Below are positions 35,338-44,320 of a DNA stretch of 64,000 bases, piece after piece. How positions within the stretch are numbered: the stretch's first letter is position 1; each line of letters opens with the position of its first letter. The notes below the pieces were generated by a model that worked only from the letters and a program-made list of their open reading frames with translations, did not search any database and was not told the origin of the DNA. The position numbers were made by a program, and so were the translations under genes. The DNA is from JANMDU01 sp031418715 (lineage in GTDB: Bacteria; Pseudomonadota; Gammaproteobacteria; Burkholderiales; Burkholderiaceae_C): positions 129,221-193,220 of the forward strand of contig JANOJL010000031.1 of assembly GCA_031418715.1 (NCBI GenBank). Direction: 5' to 3'.

Positions 35338-36388
35338 GTGGCCAGGTGTGCTGGACGAACTGGCCAAGCTGGTGGATGCGCGGGGCGGGCAGTTGTTTGC
35401 GGTGCGCGACAAAGTGATGAGCTGGATCACCTCTGCCAACATGACCGAGACGTTTACAGACTATGTCTCGCAAGGCTACTTTGCGCGTTGTGGACGCAAA
35501 GTGTGCTTGTTCACGTCGAATCAGCCGACGTTTTTGGCTGAGTACGACTACTGGACACCCGAGCAGCTTGAATCGAATGAGATTTACCGCGATTTTTTCC
35601 GGCCACGCGGCTTGGGCTGGTCGGCCTGCACGGGTTTGGCGCTGCCTACACAGGACAACATTGTGTTGACCGTAGAGCGCAATTACGAGCGCGGGCCGGT
35701 GGAGCGCGAGAAAATTGAGGCGCTCAATGCACTGCGCCCGCACTTGGCGCGCTCGGCACTGATTGCAGTGCGCCTGTCGCTGCGCAGCGCCCATGGCGCA
35801 AGCGATACGCTGGCCACGATGGGCTTGCCGGCGCTGGTGTTGGATGCCGATGGCGCTGTGTTGCAAGCCAACGATTTGATGGCCGCGTTGCAAGATCAAC
35901 TGCATTGGCGTGCAAACAATCGCATTGCCTTGGCGGACGTGCAGGCCAATGCGCTGCTCTGGGCAGCGCTACCCGCTTTGGACGCAGCATCGCCTGCCGA
36001 TACCCAAAACCTTTCAAAACAAGCGCCGATACATTCTTTTGTGTTGCGCGGGAAAGACGGCTTGGCTGCGAATGTGGCGCATATTTTGCCGATTCGCCGC
36101 TCTGCGCACGACATCTTTGCCAGCGCACATGCCTTGCTCGTCGTCACGCCGCTGACCGCGCGCAAAGCGCCGCCAGTGGAGCTGCTGCGCTCATTGTTTG
36201 ACCTGACGGTGGCTGAGGCCCGAGTGGCTCGTGGCTTGGCGGGTGGTGAATCGCTCGACGATATTGCAGCCAGTGGGGGTGTCGCCCGAAATACCGTGCG
36301 AACTCAGCTACAGCAGGTTTTGGAGAAGACGGGTTGCACACGTCAAGCGCAAGTGACGGCATTGTTGTCTAACATCGCGCTGGCTTAA
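35336..36388 (+). pseudogene. LuxR-type regulator gene lacking its 5' end
   Basis: From codon LWPGVLDEL (35336 onward) the sequence is that of a cytoplasmic LuxR-type regulator: a PAS-like N-terminal region and a C-terminal HTH (about 36190-36380) with TVAEARVARGLAGGES, then ARNTVRTQLQQVLEKTG. Family members begin some 15-25 residues earlier, before the LWPxVLDEL motif. That part is missing, and the bases before 35336 belong to the lipoprotein gene on the other strand. A GTG at 35348 could still start a nearly complete protein, but no promoter of its own would remain. Confidence 0.65.
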
Positions 36389-36451
36389 CGCAAGCCTATT
36401 CAGCGGTGCAGCGGGTCAGCTGAACTGACGCAGACTGCTCGCCAGCGCCAC

Positions 36452-37675
36452 TCAAGCCTGAGCGATGCGCTGAAACAAGCCGCCAGGCAGCCGCGCCACA
36501 TCGCCCAACAACTCCAGCTCAAGTAGTTGCACTTGCAGTTGAGCGGCAGGGATGCCGGTGCGGTCAATCAGTGCATCTAGGCTGACCGGATCGTGACCCA
36601 AAGCTTGTAGCAGACTGCTTTCGCTTGGGGCGTCATGCGCTTCTTCATTCAAAGGCTCATTTTTTAAGCTTTTTTGGCCTATAGCCGCAATAGAATCTAC
36701 GCGAAGTGCTATTGAAATCATAGCATTTGAGAGATTCACCGAAGGCTTGCGCGGCAGCTCTTCGATCACGTCTTGTGCACTTTCCACCAGCTTGGCACCT
36801 TGCTTGATGAGATGATGGCAGCCTTTGGATTGTGGGCTGTGGATTGAGCCGGGGACGGCGAAGACTTCTTTGCCCAAATCGAGTGCTTGCCGCGCGGTGA
36901 TGAGGGAGCCCGATTGAATGGCAGCTTCCACCACGAGTGTGCCTTGCGTGAGCGCGGCGATGATGCGGTTGCGGCGCGGGAAATTCTCTGGCAAAGGCGG
37001 CGTGCCGATGGGGAATTCGCTCAGAATCAGGCCACATTGCACGATGCGATGCGCCAGATCATGGTGGCGCTTAGGGTAGACGCGGTCTAGGCCCGTGCCG
37101 ACCACGGCGATGGTAGAGCCTGCAGCGCTGCCGAATTCTTGCTGTGCATCGAGTGCGCCTTCATGCGCTGCGCCATCTATGCCTAAAGCCAAGCCACTGA
37201 CGATGTGCATGCCTGATTGCGCAAACGCTTTGGCAAAGCTTCGCGCATTGTTGAAGCCCTGCGGCGTGGCATAGCGGCTGCCGACGATGGCGATGTCGTT
37301 CGCGATTTCTTTGGACACGATTTGCGCATACACGGCAGCTGAGCCGGTGATGTAGAGCAGCGGCGGCGGATCGGGCAGGGTGAGCAGAGCGGGCGGGTAG
37401 TCAGTGTCTGCCAAGCTGACGATTTTGCGCATCACGCCTTCTTCGCTGGCTTGTAGCCAAGTCCACGTGGCTTCAATCAACGCAGGCAGCTCTTTGGGCG
37501 CAATGAGAAGTGAGCTGACTTGCTTGGCAGTCAGAACGTGGCCAAGCGCATCCCGGCTTTGCTGGAAGATATTCTCTGGCAGGCCAAAGGCAGCAAGCAG
37601 CTTGCGGGCGCTCAAATGCCCAATGCCATCAGCTGCACTCAAGCGCAGCCAAAGGGCGAGCTCGTCTCGCGTCAT
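36452..37675 (-). CDS. dprA: DNA-processing protein A
   Basis: 407 residues. DprA loads RecA on single-stranded DNA during natural transformation. A SAM-like N-terminal region (residues 1-70) precedes the Rossmann core with VGSRYATPQG, then SGLALGIDGAAHEGAL, then FPRRNRIIAAL, and a C-terminal winged-helix (SLDALIDRTGIPAAQLQVQLLELELLGDV). The linker between core and winged helix (about 317-339) is encoded by a copy of the dispersed repeat. It follows the LysM gene by 48 bp on the same strand. Confidence 0.95.
   Translation of the reverse strand: MTRDELALWLRLSAADGIGHLSARKLLAAFGLPENIFQQSRDALGHVLTAKQVSSLLIAPKELPALIEATWTWLQASEEGVMRKIVSLADTDYPPALLTLPDPPPLLYITGSAAVYAQIVSKEIANDIAIVGSRYATPQGFNNARSFAKAFAQSGMHIVSGLALGIDGAAHEGALDAQQEFGSAAGSTIAVVGTGLDRVYPKRHHDLAHRIVQCGLILSEFPIGTPPLPENFPRRNRIIAALTQGTLVVEAAIQSGSLITARQALDLGKEVFAVPGSIHSPQSKGCHHLIKQGAKLVESAQDVIEELPRKPSVNLSNAMISIALRVDSIAAIGQKSLKNEPLNEEAHDAPSESSLLQALGHDPVSLDALIDRTGIPAAQLQVQLLELELLGDVARLPGGLFQRIAQA
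36660..36726 (-). repeat. Palindromic repeat copy inside dprA
   Basis: Minus strand: ATGCTATGATTTCAATAGCA, then CTTCGCGTAGATTCTATTGCGG, then CTATAGGCCAAAAAAGCTTAA. A nearly full-length copy, in frame, encoding about 22 residues (AMISIALRVDSIAAIG...) of the interdomain linker. Confidence 0.9.
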
Positions 37676-37723
37676 GGGGGGGCTTTGTCTGAAAATGAAC
37701 GCGGAAAAATCAGCGTTGTTCTA

Positions 37724-38923
37724 TCAACGTGGATTGAGCAGGCGGTCACCAATTTTCACACCATCATTGATCTGCAAGATCAAGGCGTAAGAGACTTTGT
37801 CAAAGGTGCGAAAGACCATGGCCAAGCCATTTCGTTCATCGGGCAGCTTGACTTCTTGGCGCGGCGTGATGGTGTTGTCCGTCACGCTGCGACCGTCTTT
37901 GACTATGGCCATCACATGGCCGACTTCCAAGCCGTCAGCAGCGCCTTTGTTGAGGCTGATAACCACGTTTTGCCCAGCGCGTGCCACGGCATTGCCATAA
38001 ATGGACATCACACGCACGCCATCAATCGGGCGACCCGGAGCACGCGGCACATAGGTGGGGAATTCACGTTTGGGCTCAGGCAGCAAGCGGTCGCCTGCAC
38101 GCATTTCTTCTTTGTTGCCCACGATATCAAATGTGGCGGGCACGATTTCTTTGGCGGGTTTGCCTTCTTTGTCAGTCACGTCGCGCACGCTCTCGCCGCG
38201 CACGATATCTGCCGCGCCAAGGTATTGCGCTTCATAGGCCAGAATGAGCCCGGTGGTCGGGTCTTTCAAGGGCGTGGCGTTGCGATAAACGCGATAGCGT
38301 GTGGGTGCGGTTTTCTCCATGCTCAAATCTTGCGGCTGAGATGCCCGCGCATACACGCGATCTCCCTTGGCAAACAGCACACGCTCGTTGTCTGCGCTGA
38401 TCAGGCGCGGCGCACGCAGGTGGGCGGCTTCGTCCACGAGCAAGGGCTCGGCCAAGAAGGGCTCGAGCAAATGGCCGGGCAGGGTGGGAATGGCGGCATC
38501 GGCCAGTGATTCATAGCGTGTGCGCGGAGAAACTTTGACGGTGGGGATGCCACCGGCAGCGCCGCCTGCGCGCAACACGGCACGGCCAGAGCTTTTGTCG
38601 AGCACGAGCATCTGGCCGGGGAAGATCAGATGCGGGTTGCGAATATCGTTCAGATTCATACCCCAGAGCTCGGGCCAGCGCCATGCTTGCTTGAGGAAGA
38701 GGCCTGAAATGGCCCACAGCGTGTCGCCGCGCTTGACGGTGTAGCTGTCGGGCGCATTCGGTGAGAGCTCGTCCAAAGCCACGCCCGCTTGTGCCACGCG
38801 CTGAGCAGTGGCTTTTTGAGCGGGGGTGGTGATATTTTGGGCGGTGGCGATGATAGCTGAGAAGCTGACAAAGGCGGTAGCCAGACCCAAGGCCAAAATT
38901 CGTTGCGGTTTGTGGTGCTTCAT
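37724..38923 (-). CDS. Exported LysM peptidoglycan-binding protein
   Basis: 399 residues. Signal peptide (about 1-28, ending ATAQ), LysM domain near 60-108 (SYTVKRGDTLWAISGLFL ... NPHLIFPGQML), then a long C-terminal region without a named domain that includes repeats of beta-type sequence (RVMSIYGNAVARAGQNVVISL). Commonly found upstream of dprA in betaproteobacteria. Probably periplasmic and cell-wall bound. The 206-bp gap to def (38924-39129) is AT-rich and holds the divergent promoters. Confidence 0.9.
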   Translation of the reverse strand: MKHHKPQRILALGLATAFVSFSAIIATAQNITTPAQKATAQRVAQAGVALDELSPNAPDSYTVKRGDTLWAISGLFLKQAWRWPELWGMNLNDIRNPHLIFPGQMLVLDKSSGRAVLRAGGAAGGIPTVKVSPRTRYESLADAAIPTLPGHLLEPFLAEPLLVDEAAHLRAPRLISADNERVLFAKGDRVYARASQPQDLSMEKTAPTRYRVYRNATPLKDPTTGLILAYEAQYLGAADIVRGESVRDVTDKEGKPAKEIVPATFDIVGNKEEMRAGDRLLPEPKREFPTYVPRAPGRPIDGVRVMSIYGNAVARAGQNVVISLNKGAADGLEVGHVMAIVKDGRSVTDNTITPRQEVKLPDERNGLAMVFRTFDKVSYALILQINDGVKIGDRLLNPR

Positions 38924-39129
38924 GCGTGTTTTCTCACCATATTAAAACTAGAAATTACTATCAATTTTGATCTTAACCTATTGATTTGGCAAGATTTCTT
39001 CTAATTTTTACGTTTTCGAGGCGTGCGGGTGGGTTGAAATATTGCGAAAATACGTCATTTCCAGCTTTGGCCGTCTTTTTGGGCGTTGCTTCAAGTTAGG
39101 CTTCCTATTGTTTTTTGATGGTTTTTTTC

Positions 39130-39672
39130 ATGACTTCTGCCCAACTTCTTCCAATTTTGCATTATCCCGACCCGCGCCTACACATCGTGGCCAAGCCTGT
39201 GGCGCTCTCAGGTGGTGTGGATGCGCAGCTCAAAGAGCTCATTGCCAACATGCTAGCAACGATGTATGACGCACAGGGCATTGGCTTAGCGGCAACGCAG
39301 GTGGACGTGCATGAGCGGCTGATCGTGATTGATGTGAGCGAGGAGCGCGATACGCCGCTGGTGTTGATCAACCCGCAAGTGCTCTGGGCGAGCCCAGACA
39401 AGCAAAAAGGCGACGAAGGTTGCCTCTCCGTGCCGGGCGTGTATGACGGCGTCGAGCGCAGCATCTCGATTCGCATTTCAGCGGCTGATGAAAATGGCAT
39501 GGCACGAGAGATTGAAGCTGAAGGCACGCTGGCGGTGTGCATTCAGCATGAGATGGATCATTTGAAGGGCAAGGTGTTTGTGGAATACCTCTCGCCTTTG
39601 AAGCGCACGCGCATCAAATCTAGGATGGCCAAGGCGGAGCGCGAAGCGGCTGAGCCTGTGGGGCGCAAGTAA
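39130..39672 (+). CDS. def: Peptide deformylase
   Basis: 180 residues from ATG 39130; an earlier in-frame ATG at 39118 is possible. All three motifs are present: GIGLAATQVD, EGCLSVPG and the metal motif QHEMDH. It removes the formyl group from nascent proteins. fmt follows 17 bp later, the classic def-fmt pair. Confidence 0.95.
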   Translation: MTSAQLLPILHYPDPRLHIVAKPVALSGGVDAQLKELIANMLATMYDAQGIGLAATQVDVHERLIVIDVSEERDTPLVLINPQVLWASPDKQKGDEGCLSVPGVYDGVERSISIRISAADENGMAREIEAEGTLAVCIQHEMDHLKGKVFVEYLSPLKRTRIKSRMAKAEREAAEPVGRK

Positions 39673-39689
39673 CAGATGAGCTTGGTTCT

Positions 39690-40730
39690 ATGCGTTTGAT
39701 CTTCGCTGGCACGCCCGAATTCGCGCGGGTGGCGCTGGCAGCTTTGCAACGCGCTGGCCACGAGATCGCACTCGTGCTCACGCAGCCGGATCGGCCTGCC
39801 GGGCGCGGCTTGAAATTGCAGGCATCGCCTGTGAAGCAGTTCGCGATTGATCACGGTATTTCAGTAGCGCAGCCGCGCAGTTTGCGCTTGGATGGCAAGT
39901 ATCCTGAGGAAGCGGCTGCTGCGAAAGAGCAAATAGAAGCTGCGCAAGCGGATGTGATGATCGTGGCGGCTTATGGGCTGATCTTGCCGCAATGGGTGTT
40001 GGATCAACCACGCTTGGGCTGCTTGAATATTCATGGCAGTTTGCTGCCACGCTGGCGCGGCGCTGCGCCGATTCATCGGGCGATTGAAGCGGGCGATAGC
40101 GAGACGGGCATCACCATCATGCAGATGGACGCAGGGTTGGATACGGGCGATATGCTGCTGATGGAATCCTTAGCCGTTGCGGCGGATGATACGACCGCGA
40201 GTTTGCATGACAAGCTGGCCGCGCTCGGCGGCCGCATGAGCGTACAAGCCTTGCAACTCGCTGCTTCTGGCAGCTTGCAGCGCACGCCGCAGCCCGCTCA
40301 GGGCGTGACCTATGCCAGCAAGATTGACAAAGCAGAAAGCGCGATTGATTGGAGTCTGCCAGCCAGCGCCATCGCCAGAAAAATCCGAGCTTTCTCTCCC
40401 GCGCCCGGCTGCACAGCGCGTTTGCGCGGCGAGACGATCAAGCTTTGGACGGCTACCTCGTTGGCAGATGATCACTATAAAAATAATAGCGTACTACGCA
40501 GTATTTATAAAGGCTATGCCACGATTTCGCATATAAATTCCAGTGGAATTGACGTGCTCTGCGGCGCACCCATCCAAGATGCCCAAACGCAAGATGCGCA
40601 AGCTGACCACACCGTTTTACGCATCACCGAGCTGCAACGCGCGGGCGGAAAGCGCTTGTCGGTAGGAGAATTTTTGCGTGGTTTTCCGATGCAGGCTGGC
40701 GAGCAATTTGAAAGTTCTGCGATTGAATAA
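39690..40730 (+). CDS. fmt: Methionyl-tRNA formyltransferase
   Basis: 346 residues, against about 315 in E. coli. The formyltransferase domain has LTQPDRPAGRG and the catalytic core NIHGSLLPRWRGAAPIHRAI with DTGDMLL after it. The C-terminal OB-fold domain (about 215-346) contains about 24 residues (261-284) encoded by a copy of the dispersed repeat. It formylates initiator Met-tRNA; partner def lies upstream. Confidence 0.95.
   Translation: MRLIFAGTPEFARVALAALQRAGHEIALVLTQPDRPAGRGLKLQASPVKQFAIDHGISVAQPRSLRLDGKYPEEAAAAKEQIEAAQADVMIVAAYGLILPQWVLDQPRLGCLNIHGSLLPRWRGAAPIHRAIEAGDSETGITIMQMDAGLDTGDMLLMESLAVAADDTTASLHDKLAALGGRMSVQALQLAASGSLQRTPQPAQGVTYASKIDKAESAIDWSLPASAIARKIRAFSPAPGCTARLRGETIKLWTATSLADDHYKNNSVLRSIYKGYATISHINSSGIDVLCGAPIQDAQTQDAQADHTVLRITELQRAGGKRLSVGEFLRGFPMQAGEQFESSAIE
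40472..40542 (+). repeat. Palindromic repeat copy inside fmt
   Basis: CACTATAAAAATAATAGCG, then TACTACGCAGTATTTATAAAGG, then CTATGCCACGATTTCGCAT. In frame within the C-terminal domain. Confidence 0.8.
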
Positions 40731-40734
40731 TCCC

Positions 40735-41589
40735 GTGAATCTTGCTGCGAAGCCGCCGCCGCGATTTTGGCAGTATTCAGAATTTGGCGAAGGCGCTCGC
40801 GCCATGCTGCCCGTTGCGCCCGGTATTGCGGCTTGGGGGTTGATGACGGGTGTGGCGATGATGAAATCTGGTCTCTCGTTGATCGAGAGTTTGGCGATGG
40901 CGCTGCTGGTTTTTGCAGGCAGCTCGCAACTCGCAGCCATGCCTTTGCTGATCGCGGGAGCGCCTGTGTGGGTGATTTTGGCTACGGGGTTTTGCGTGAA
41001 TCTGCGCTTTGTGGTGTTCAGTTTGCATCTGCGACCCTACATGATGCATTTACCGCTGTGGCGGCGCATGCTCGGCGGCTACCTCACCGCAGATTTGACT
41101 TACGTGCTCTTCACGCGGCGCTTTCCACACCCGGCAGGGTACAGCGCTGCTGCCCAGCTCCAAGCGCCAATTGCTATGAATTCAATAGCATCTGACGCAC
41201 AATCTATAACGGGAGAAGACCTAAATGGCTCTAAAAATTCAGATACAGGCATCGCAGAAGAACGCGCTCGCCAGCAGGCCTATTTGCTCGGCAACAGCTT
41301 GGTGAATTGGGCCTCTTGGGTCTTCCCCTGCGTGGCAGGCGTGTTGCTCGCCAACCTGATTCCGCAGCGCTGGGGCTTAGGTTTTGCGGGCATCCTCGCC
41401 TTGGTCGGCATCGCCTGCTCGCTCGCTTCAAGCCAGCTGCGCATTGTCTCGGCACTGATCGCAGGCGCGGCGGGCGTGGTGGCGTTTGCGTTGCCTCTGC
41501 GCCTGAATATCTTGGTGGCCATCGCAGTCGCGGTGGTCATCTGCGTGAGCCTAGAGCGGTTTCGACCAGCGCTGGAGGGCAAGGCATGA
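40735..41589 (+). CDS. azlC: Branched-chain amino acid exporter, AzlC family large subunit
   Basis: 284 residues from GTG 40735, four bases after the fmt stop; other in-frame starts exist (GTG 40678, TTG 40723), so the N-terminus is uncertain. AzlC signature: an early PVAPGIAAWG, then LVFAGSSQLAAMPLL and NLRFVVFSLHLRPYM. A hydrophilic loop in the middle (about 146-169) is encoded by the dispersed repeat. It forms a two-subunit exporter with AzlD, whose gene overlaps by four bases. Confidence 0.88.
   Translation: MNLAAKPPPRFWQYSEFGEGARAMLPVAPGIAAWGLMTGVAMMKSGLSLIESLAMALLVFAGSSQLAAMPLLIAGAPVWVILATGFCVNLRFVVFSLHLRPYMMHLPLWRRMLGGYLTADLTYVLFTRRFPHPAGYSAAAQLQAPIAMNSIASDAQSITGEDLNGSKNSDTGIAEERARQQAYLLGNSLVNWASWVFPCVAGVLLANLIPQRWGLGFAGILALVGIACSLASSQLRIVSALIAGAAGVVAFALPLRLNILVAIAVAVVICVSLERFRPALEGKA
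41170..41240 (+). repeat. Palindromic repeat copy inside azlC
   Basis: TTGCTATGAATTCAATAGCA, then CTGACGCACAATCTATAACGGG, then AGACCTAAATGGCTCTAAAAA. The intact small palindrome makes this one of the freshest copies. In frame, in an extramembrane loop. Confidence 0.9.
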
Positions 41590-41927
41590 GCGGCGGCAAC
41601 ACCGATCTCTGGACGCTCGCCGTCATCCTCGGCCTGGCCATCGTCACCGTGATCACGCGCTCCTTCTTCTTCATCAGTCGCAAAGATTTCTCGCTGCCGC
41701 ATTGGGCGCAGCGCGGTTTGCAATACGCGCCCATTGCCGCGCTTTCAGCCGTGATCCTGCCAGAAATCGTCATGACCCAAGGCCAACTCATTTCCACCCT
41801 GCAAGATGCCCGCATCTACGGCGCTCTCGCAGGCGCGGCGATCTTCTACTGGAAACAAAATACGCTGGCCTGTATCGTGGGTGGGATGGCGGTGTATTTG
41901 CCGCTCAGATTGATGCTCGGTTGGTGA
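41586..41927 (+). CDS. azlD: AzlD family branched-chain amino acid exporter small subunit
   Basis: 113 residues with three to four membrane segments; the start ATG overlaps the azlC stop (ATGA). AzlD features include TRSFFFISR near the start and LQYAPIAALSAVILPEI in the middle. It works with AzlC to export branched-chain amino acids. The following 151 bp hold nothing recognisable. Confidence 0.9.
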   Translation: MSGGNTDLWTLAVILGLAIVTVITRSFFFISRKDFSLPHWAQRGLQYAPIAALSAVILPEIVMTQGQLISTLQDARIYGALAGAAIFYWKQNTLACIVGGMAVYLPLRLMLGW

Positions 41928-42078
41928 GGCCAGCATTGTTTGTTCTGAAACCAAGCTGATGTTATATTTTTAGACGCATGCGAATTTTGCTACTGTCTGA
42001 TGTCACACGTCATCTTCCAAAAATAGCCCAATGGTTTCATTGCGATTAGAGCCCGTTGTTGCGCAATGGCATTGAAAA

Positions 42079-42984
42079 TCACTTCAAACGTTTGATCAAA
42101 CTAGAAGTATCCCAGCGCTGCCCGCCCATCTGCTGCACATCTGCATAAAACTGATCCACCAGTGCCGTCACGGGCAGCCGCGCACCATTTCGCTTGGCTT
42201 CATCGAGCACCAAGCCGAGGTCTTTGCGCATCCAATCTACCGCAAAGCCAAAATCAAATTGATCTGCCACCATGGTCTTGCCTCGGTTATCGAGCTGCCA
42301 GCTTTGCGCTGCGCCTTTGCCGATCACATCGAGCACCAGATTCACATCCAGCCCGGCTTTTTGGCCGAAAGCAATGGCTTCCGAGAGGCCTTGCACCAAG
42401 CCTGCAATCGCGATTTGGTTGACCATTTTCGTGAGTTGCCCCGCACCGCTTTCACCCATCCGCGTGAACGCGCGAGAGAAAGCCATGGCAGCAGGTTTAG
42501 CGGCATCAAAAGCGACTTGATCACCACCACACATCACCGTCAACAAGCCGTTTTGCGCACCCGCTTGGCCGCCTGAGACAGGCGCATCCACGAAATGCAA
42601 ACCCAACGCTTTGGCTGTCGCATACAGCTCGCGTGCCACATCAGCAGAAGCTGTGGTGTGATCCACAAAAATTGTGCCGGGCTTCATTCCAGCGAGTGCC
42701 CCGTGTTCCCCAAGCACCACGCTGCGCAAATCTGCGTCATTGCCTGCACAACAAAACACAATGTCTGCACCAGCAGCAGCTTCTTTGGGTGTCGCTTTGC
42801 TCACCGCCCCGGCAAACTCCGTGCAGAAGGCCGTGCCTTTGGCTGCCGTACGGTTGTAGACCGTGACTTGATGCCCGGCTTTTACCAAATGCCCAGCCAT
42901 GGGATAGCCCATCACGCCGAGGCAGAGGAAGGATACTTTTTGCGCAGGAGCGCTTTCGTAGGTTTTCGCGTTGATAGAAGACAT
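42079..42984 (-). CDS. Beta-hydroxyacid dehydrogenase (3-hydroxyisobutyrate / tartronate-semialdehyde reductase-like)
   Basis: 301 residues. N-terminal Rossmann motif GVMGYPMAGHLVKAGH, the substrate-binding DAPVSGGQAGA motif (about 135-145), and the catalytic lysine in GQLTKMVNQ. This is the 6-phosphogluconate-dehydrogenase-like beta-HAD superfamily using NAD(P). GarR, MmsB and GlyR-type members cannot be told apart by eye. It is the last gene after pilU, 12 bp downstream. Confidence 0.88.
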   Translation of the reverse strand: MSSINAKTYESAPAQKVSFLCLGVMGYPMAGHLVKAGHQVTVYNRTAAKGTAFCTEFAGAVSKATPKEAAAGADIVFCCAGNDADLRSVVLGEHGALAGMKPGTIFVDHTTASADVARELYATAKALGLHFVDAPVSGGQAGAQNGLLTVMCGGDQVAFDAAKPAAMAFSRAFTRMGESGAGQLTKMVNQIAIAGLVQGLSEAIAFGQKAGLDVNLVLDVIGKGAAQSWQLDNRGKTMVADQFDFGFAVDWMRKDLGLVLDEAKRNGARLPVTALVDQFYADVQQMGGQRWDTSSLIKRLK

Positions 42985-42996
42985 GAAATAAAAAAC

Positions 42997-44133
42997 TTAA
43001 ACAATAGAGAACATTTCGGTGCCGGCAGACAGGTCTTGCGTTTTGGCGCGTTGGGAATGGAGCTTGATTTGCAAACGCAGATCATTGACGGAATCGGCAT
43101 TTCGTAGCGCGTCTTCAAAGCTGATTTGGTTCGTCTCAAAACCGTCAAACAGCGCTTGGTCAAAGGTTTGCATGCCCAAATTGCGACTTTTCTTCATGAT
43201 TTCTTTGATCTCAGACACATCGCCTTTGAAGATCAGATCAGAAATAAGCGGCGTGTTGAGCAACACCTCCACCGCAGCAAAGCGACCTTTGCCATCTTGC
43301 TTGGGCACGAGGCGCTGAGAGATCAGGCCTTTCAAATTAAGCGACAAATCCATCAAAAGCTGTGTGCGTCGCTCTTCGGGGAAGAAGTTGATGATGCGAT
43401 CTAGCGCTTGGTTGGCACTGTTGGCGTGAAGTGTGGCCATGCACAGATGCCCGGTTTCGGCAAAGGCCACGGCGTGCTCCATCGTCTCGCGGTCACGGAT
43501 CTCACCCATCAAAATCACGTCAGGCGCTTGGCGCAGCGTGTTTTTCAGCGCAGATTCCCAAGTGTCGGTATCCAGCCCGACTTCGCGCTGCGTCACGACG
43601 CAGTTCTTGTGCGGATGCACGAACTCCACCGGGTCTTCAATCGTGATGATGTGGCCATAAGAATTTTCGTTGCGATGATTGATCATCGCAGCGAGTGTGG
43701 TGGATTTTCCCGAGCCTGTTGCGCCCACCAAAATCACCAAGCCGCGCTTGGTCATCACCACTTCAGATAGCACAGCAGGAACACCCAGCGACTCAATGGT
43801 GGGAAGCGTGAGCGGAATCACCCGCAACACCATGCCCACTTTGCCTTGCTGAATAAAAGCGTTCACACGAAAACGCCCCACGCCAGGCGGCGCGATGGCG
43901 AAATTGCATTCTTTGGTGCGCTCAAACTCAGCGGCTTGCTTGTCGTTCATGATCGAACGCGCGAGCGCTAGCGTGTGCATGGCCGTGAGCGGCTGCGGGG
44001 AAACTTTAGCAATCTTCCCGTCTACCTTCACGGCAGGAGGGAAATCACCCGTGAGAAACAAATCAGAGCCATTGCGGCTGATCATCAATTTCAAAAGATC
44101 ATTGATGAACTTAGAAGCTTGGTCGCGTTCCAT
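42997..44133 (-). CDS. pilU: Type IV pilus retraction ATPase PilU
   Basis: 378 residues. PilT/PilU-type secretion ATPase: N-terminal PAS-like domain, Walker A GATGSGKST, Asp box EDPVEFVHPH, Walker B ILMGEIRDRETM and the His box HLCMATLHANSANQA. The ending lacks the AIRNLIRE motif of PilT and the sequence groups with PilU, an accessory to PilT in pilus retraction. It lies downstream of pilT, separated by a 187-bp gap containing a large hairpin. Confidence 0.93.
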   Translation of the reverse strand: MERDQASKFINDLLKLMISRNGSDLFLTGDFPPAVKVDGKIAKVSPQPLTAMHTLALARSIMNDKQAAEFERTKECNFAIAPPGVGRFRVNAFIQQGKVGMVLRVIPLTLPTIESLGVPAVLSEVVMTKRGLVILVGATGSGKSTTLAAMINHRNENSYGHIITIEDPVEFVHPHKNCVVTQREVGLDTDTWESALKNTLRQAPDVILMGEIRDRETMEHAVAFAETGHLCMATLHANSANQALDRIINFFPEERRTQLLMDLSLNLKGLISQRLVPKQDGKGRFAAVEVLLNTPLISDLIFKGDVSEIKEIMKKSRNLGMQTFDQALFDGFETNQISFEDALRNADSVNDLRLQIKLHSQRAKTQDLSAGTEMFSIV

Positions 44134-44170
44134 GAAACGCCTCCTTTCTTATGAGAAATACCCAAGGAAT

Positions 44171-44306
44171 AAAAAATACCGGACGCAGAAGACGCAAAGG
44201 TTACGCGGAAGACGCAGAAGAGAAATACAAAAAGGAATTTCTCTCTTGTCTTGGTATTTTTTGCGACTTTTGCGTAACCTTCGCGTCTTCTGCGTCCGGT
44301 CTTTGC
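44171..44306. repeat. Long inverted repeat between pilT and pilU
   Basis: The 28-bp arms 44179-44206 and 44272-44299 are complementary with a single mismatch. A second inner pair, AGAGAAAT and ATTTCTCT, lets most of the 120 bp fold on itself. The arms contain GACGCAGAAGACGCAAAGG, a motif type that I recall as common in dispersed repeats of unrelated proteobacteria. In the transcript it would form a large hairpin ahead of pilU. Confidence 0.85.
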
Positions 44307-44320
44307 ATTTGTTTTTAAAC

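Noticed and set aside
37520..38509. Long plus-strand open frame over the dprA-LysM junction
   Set aside because: Both minus-strand genes have complete domains there; the plus-strand frame has no recognisable motif.
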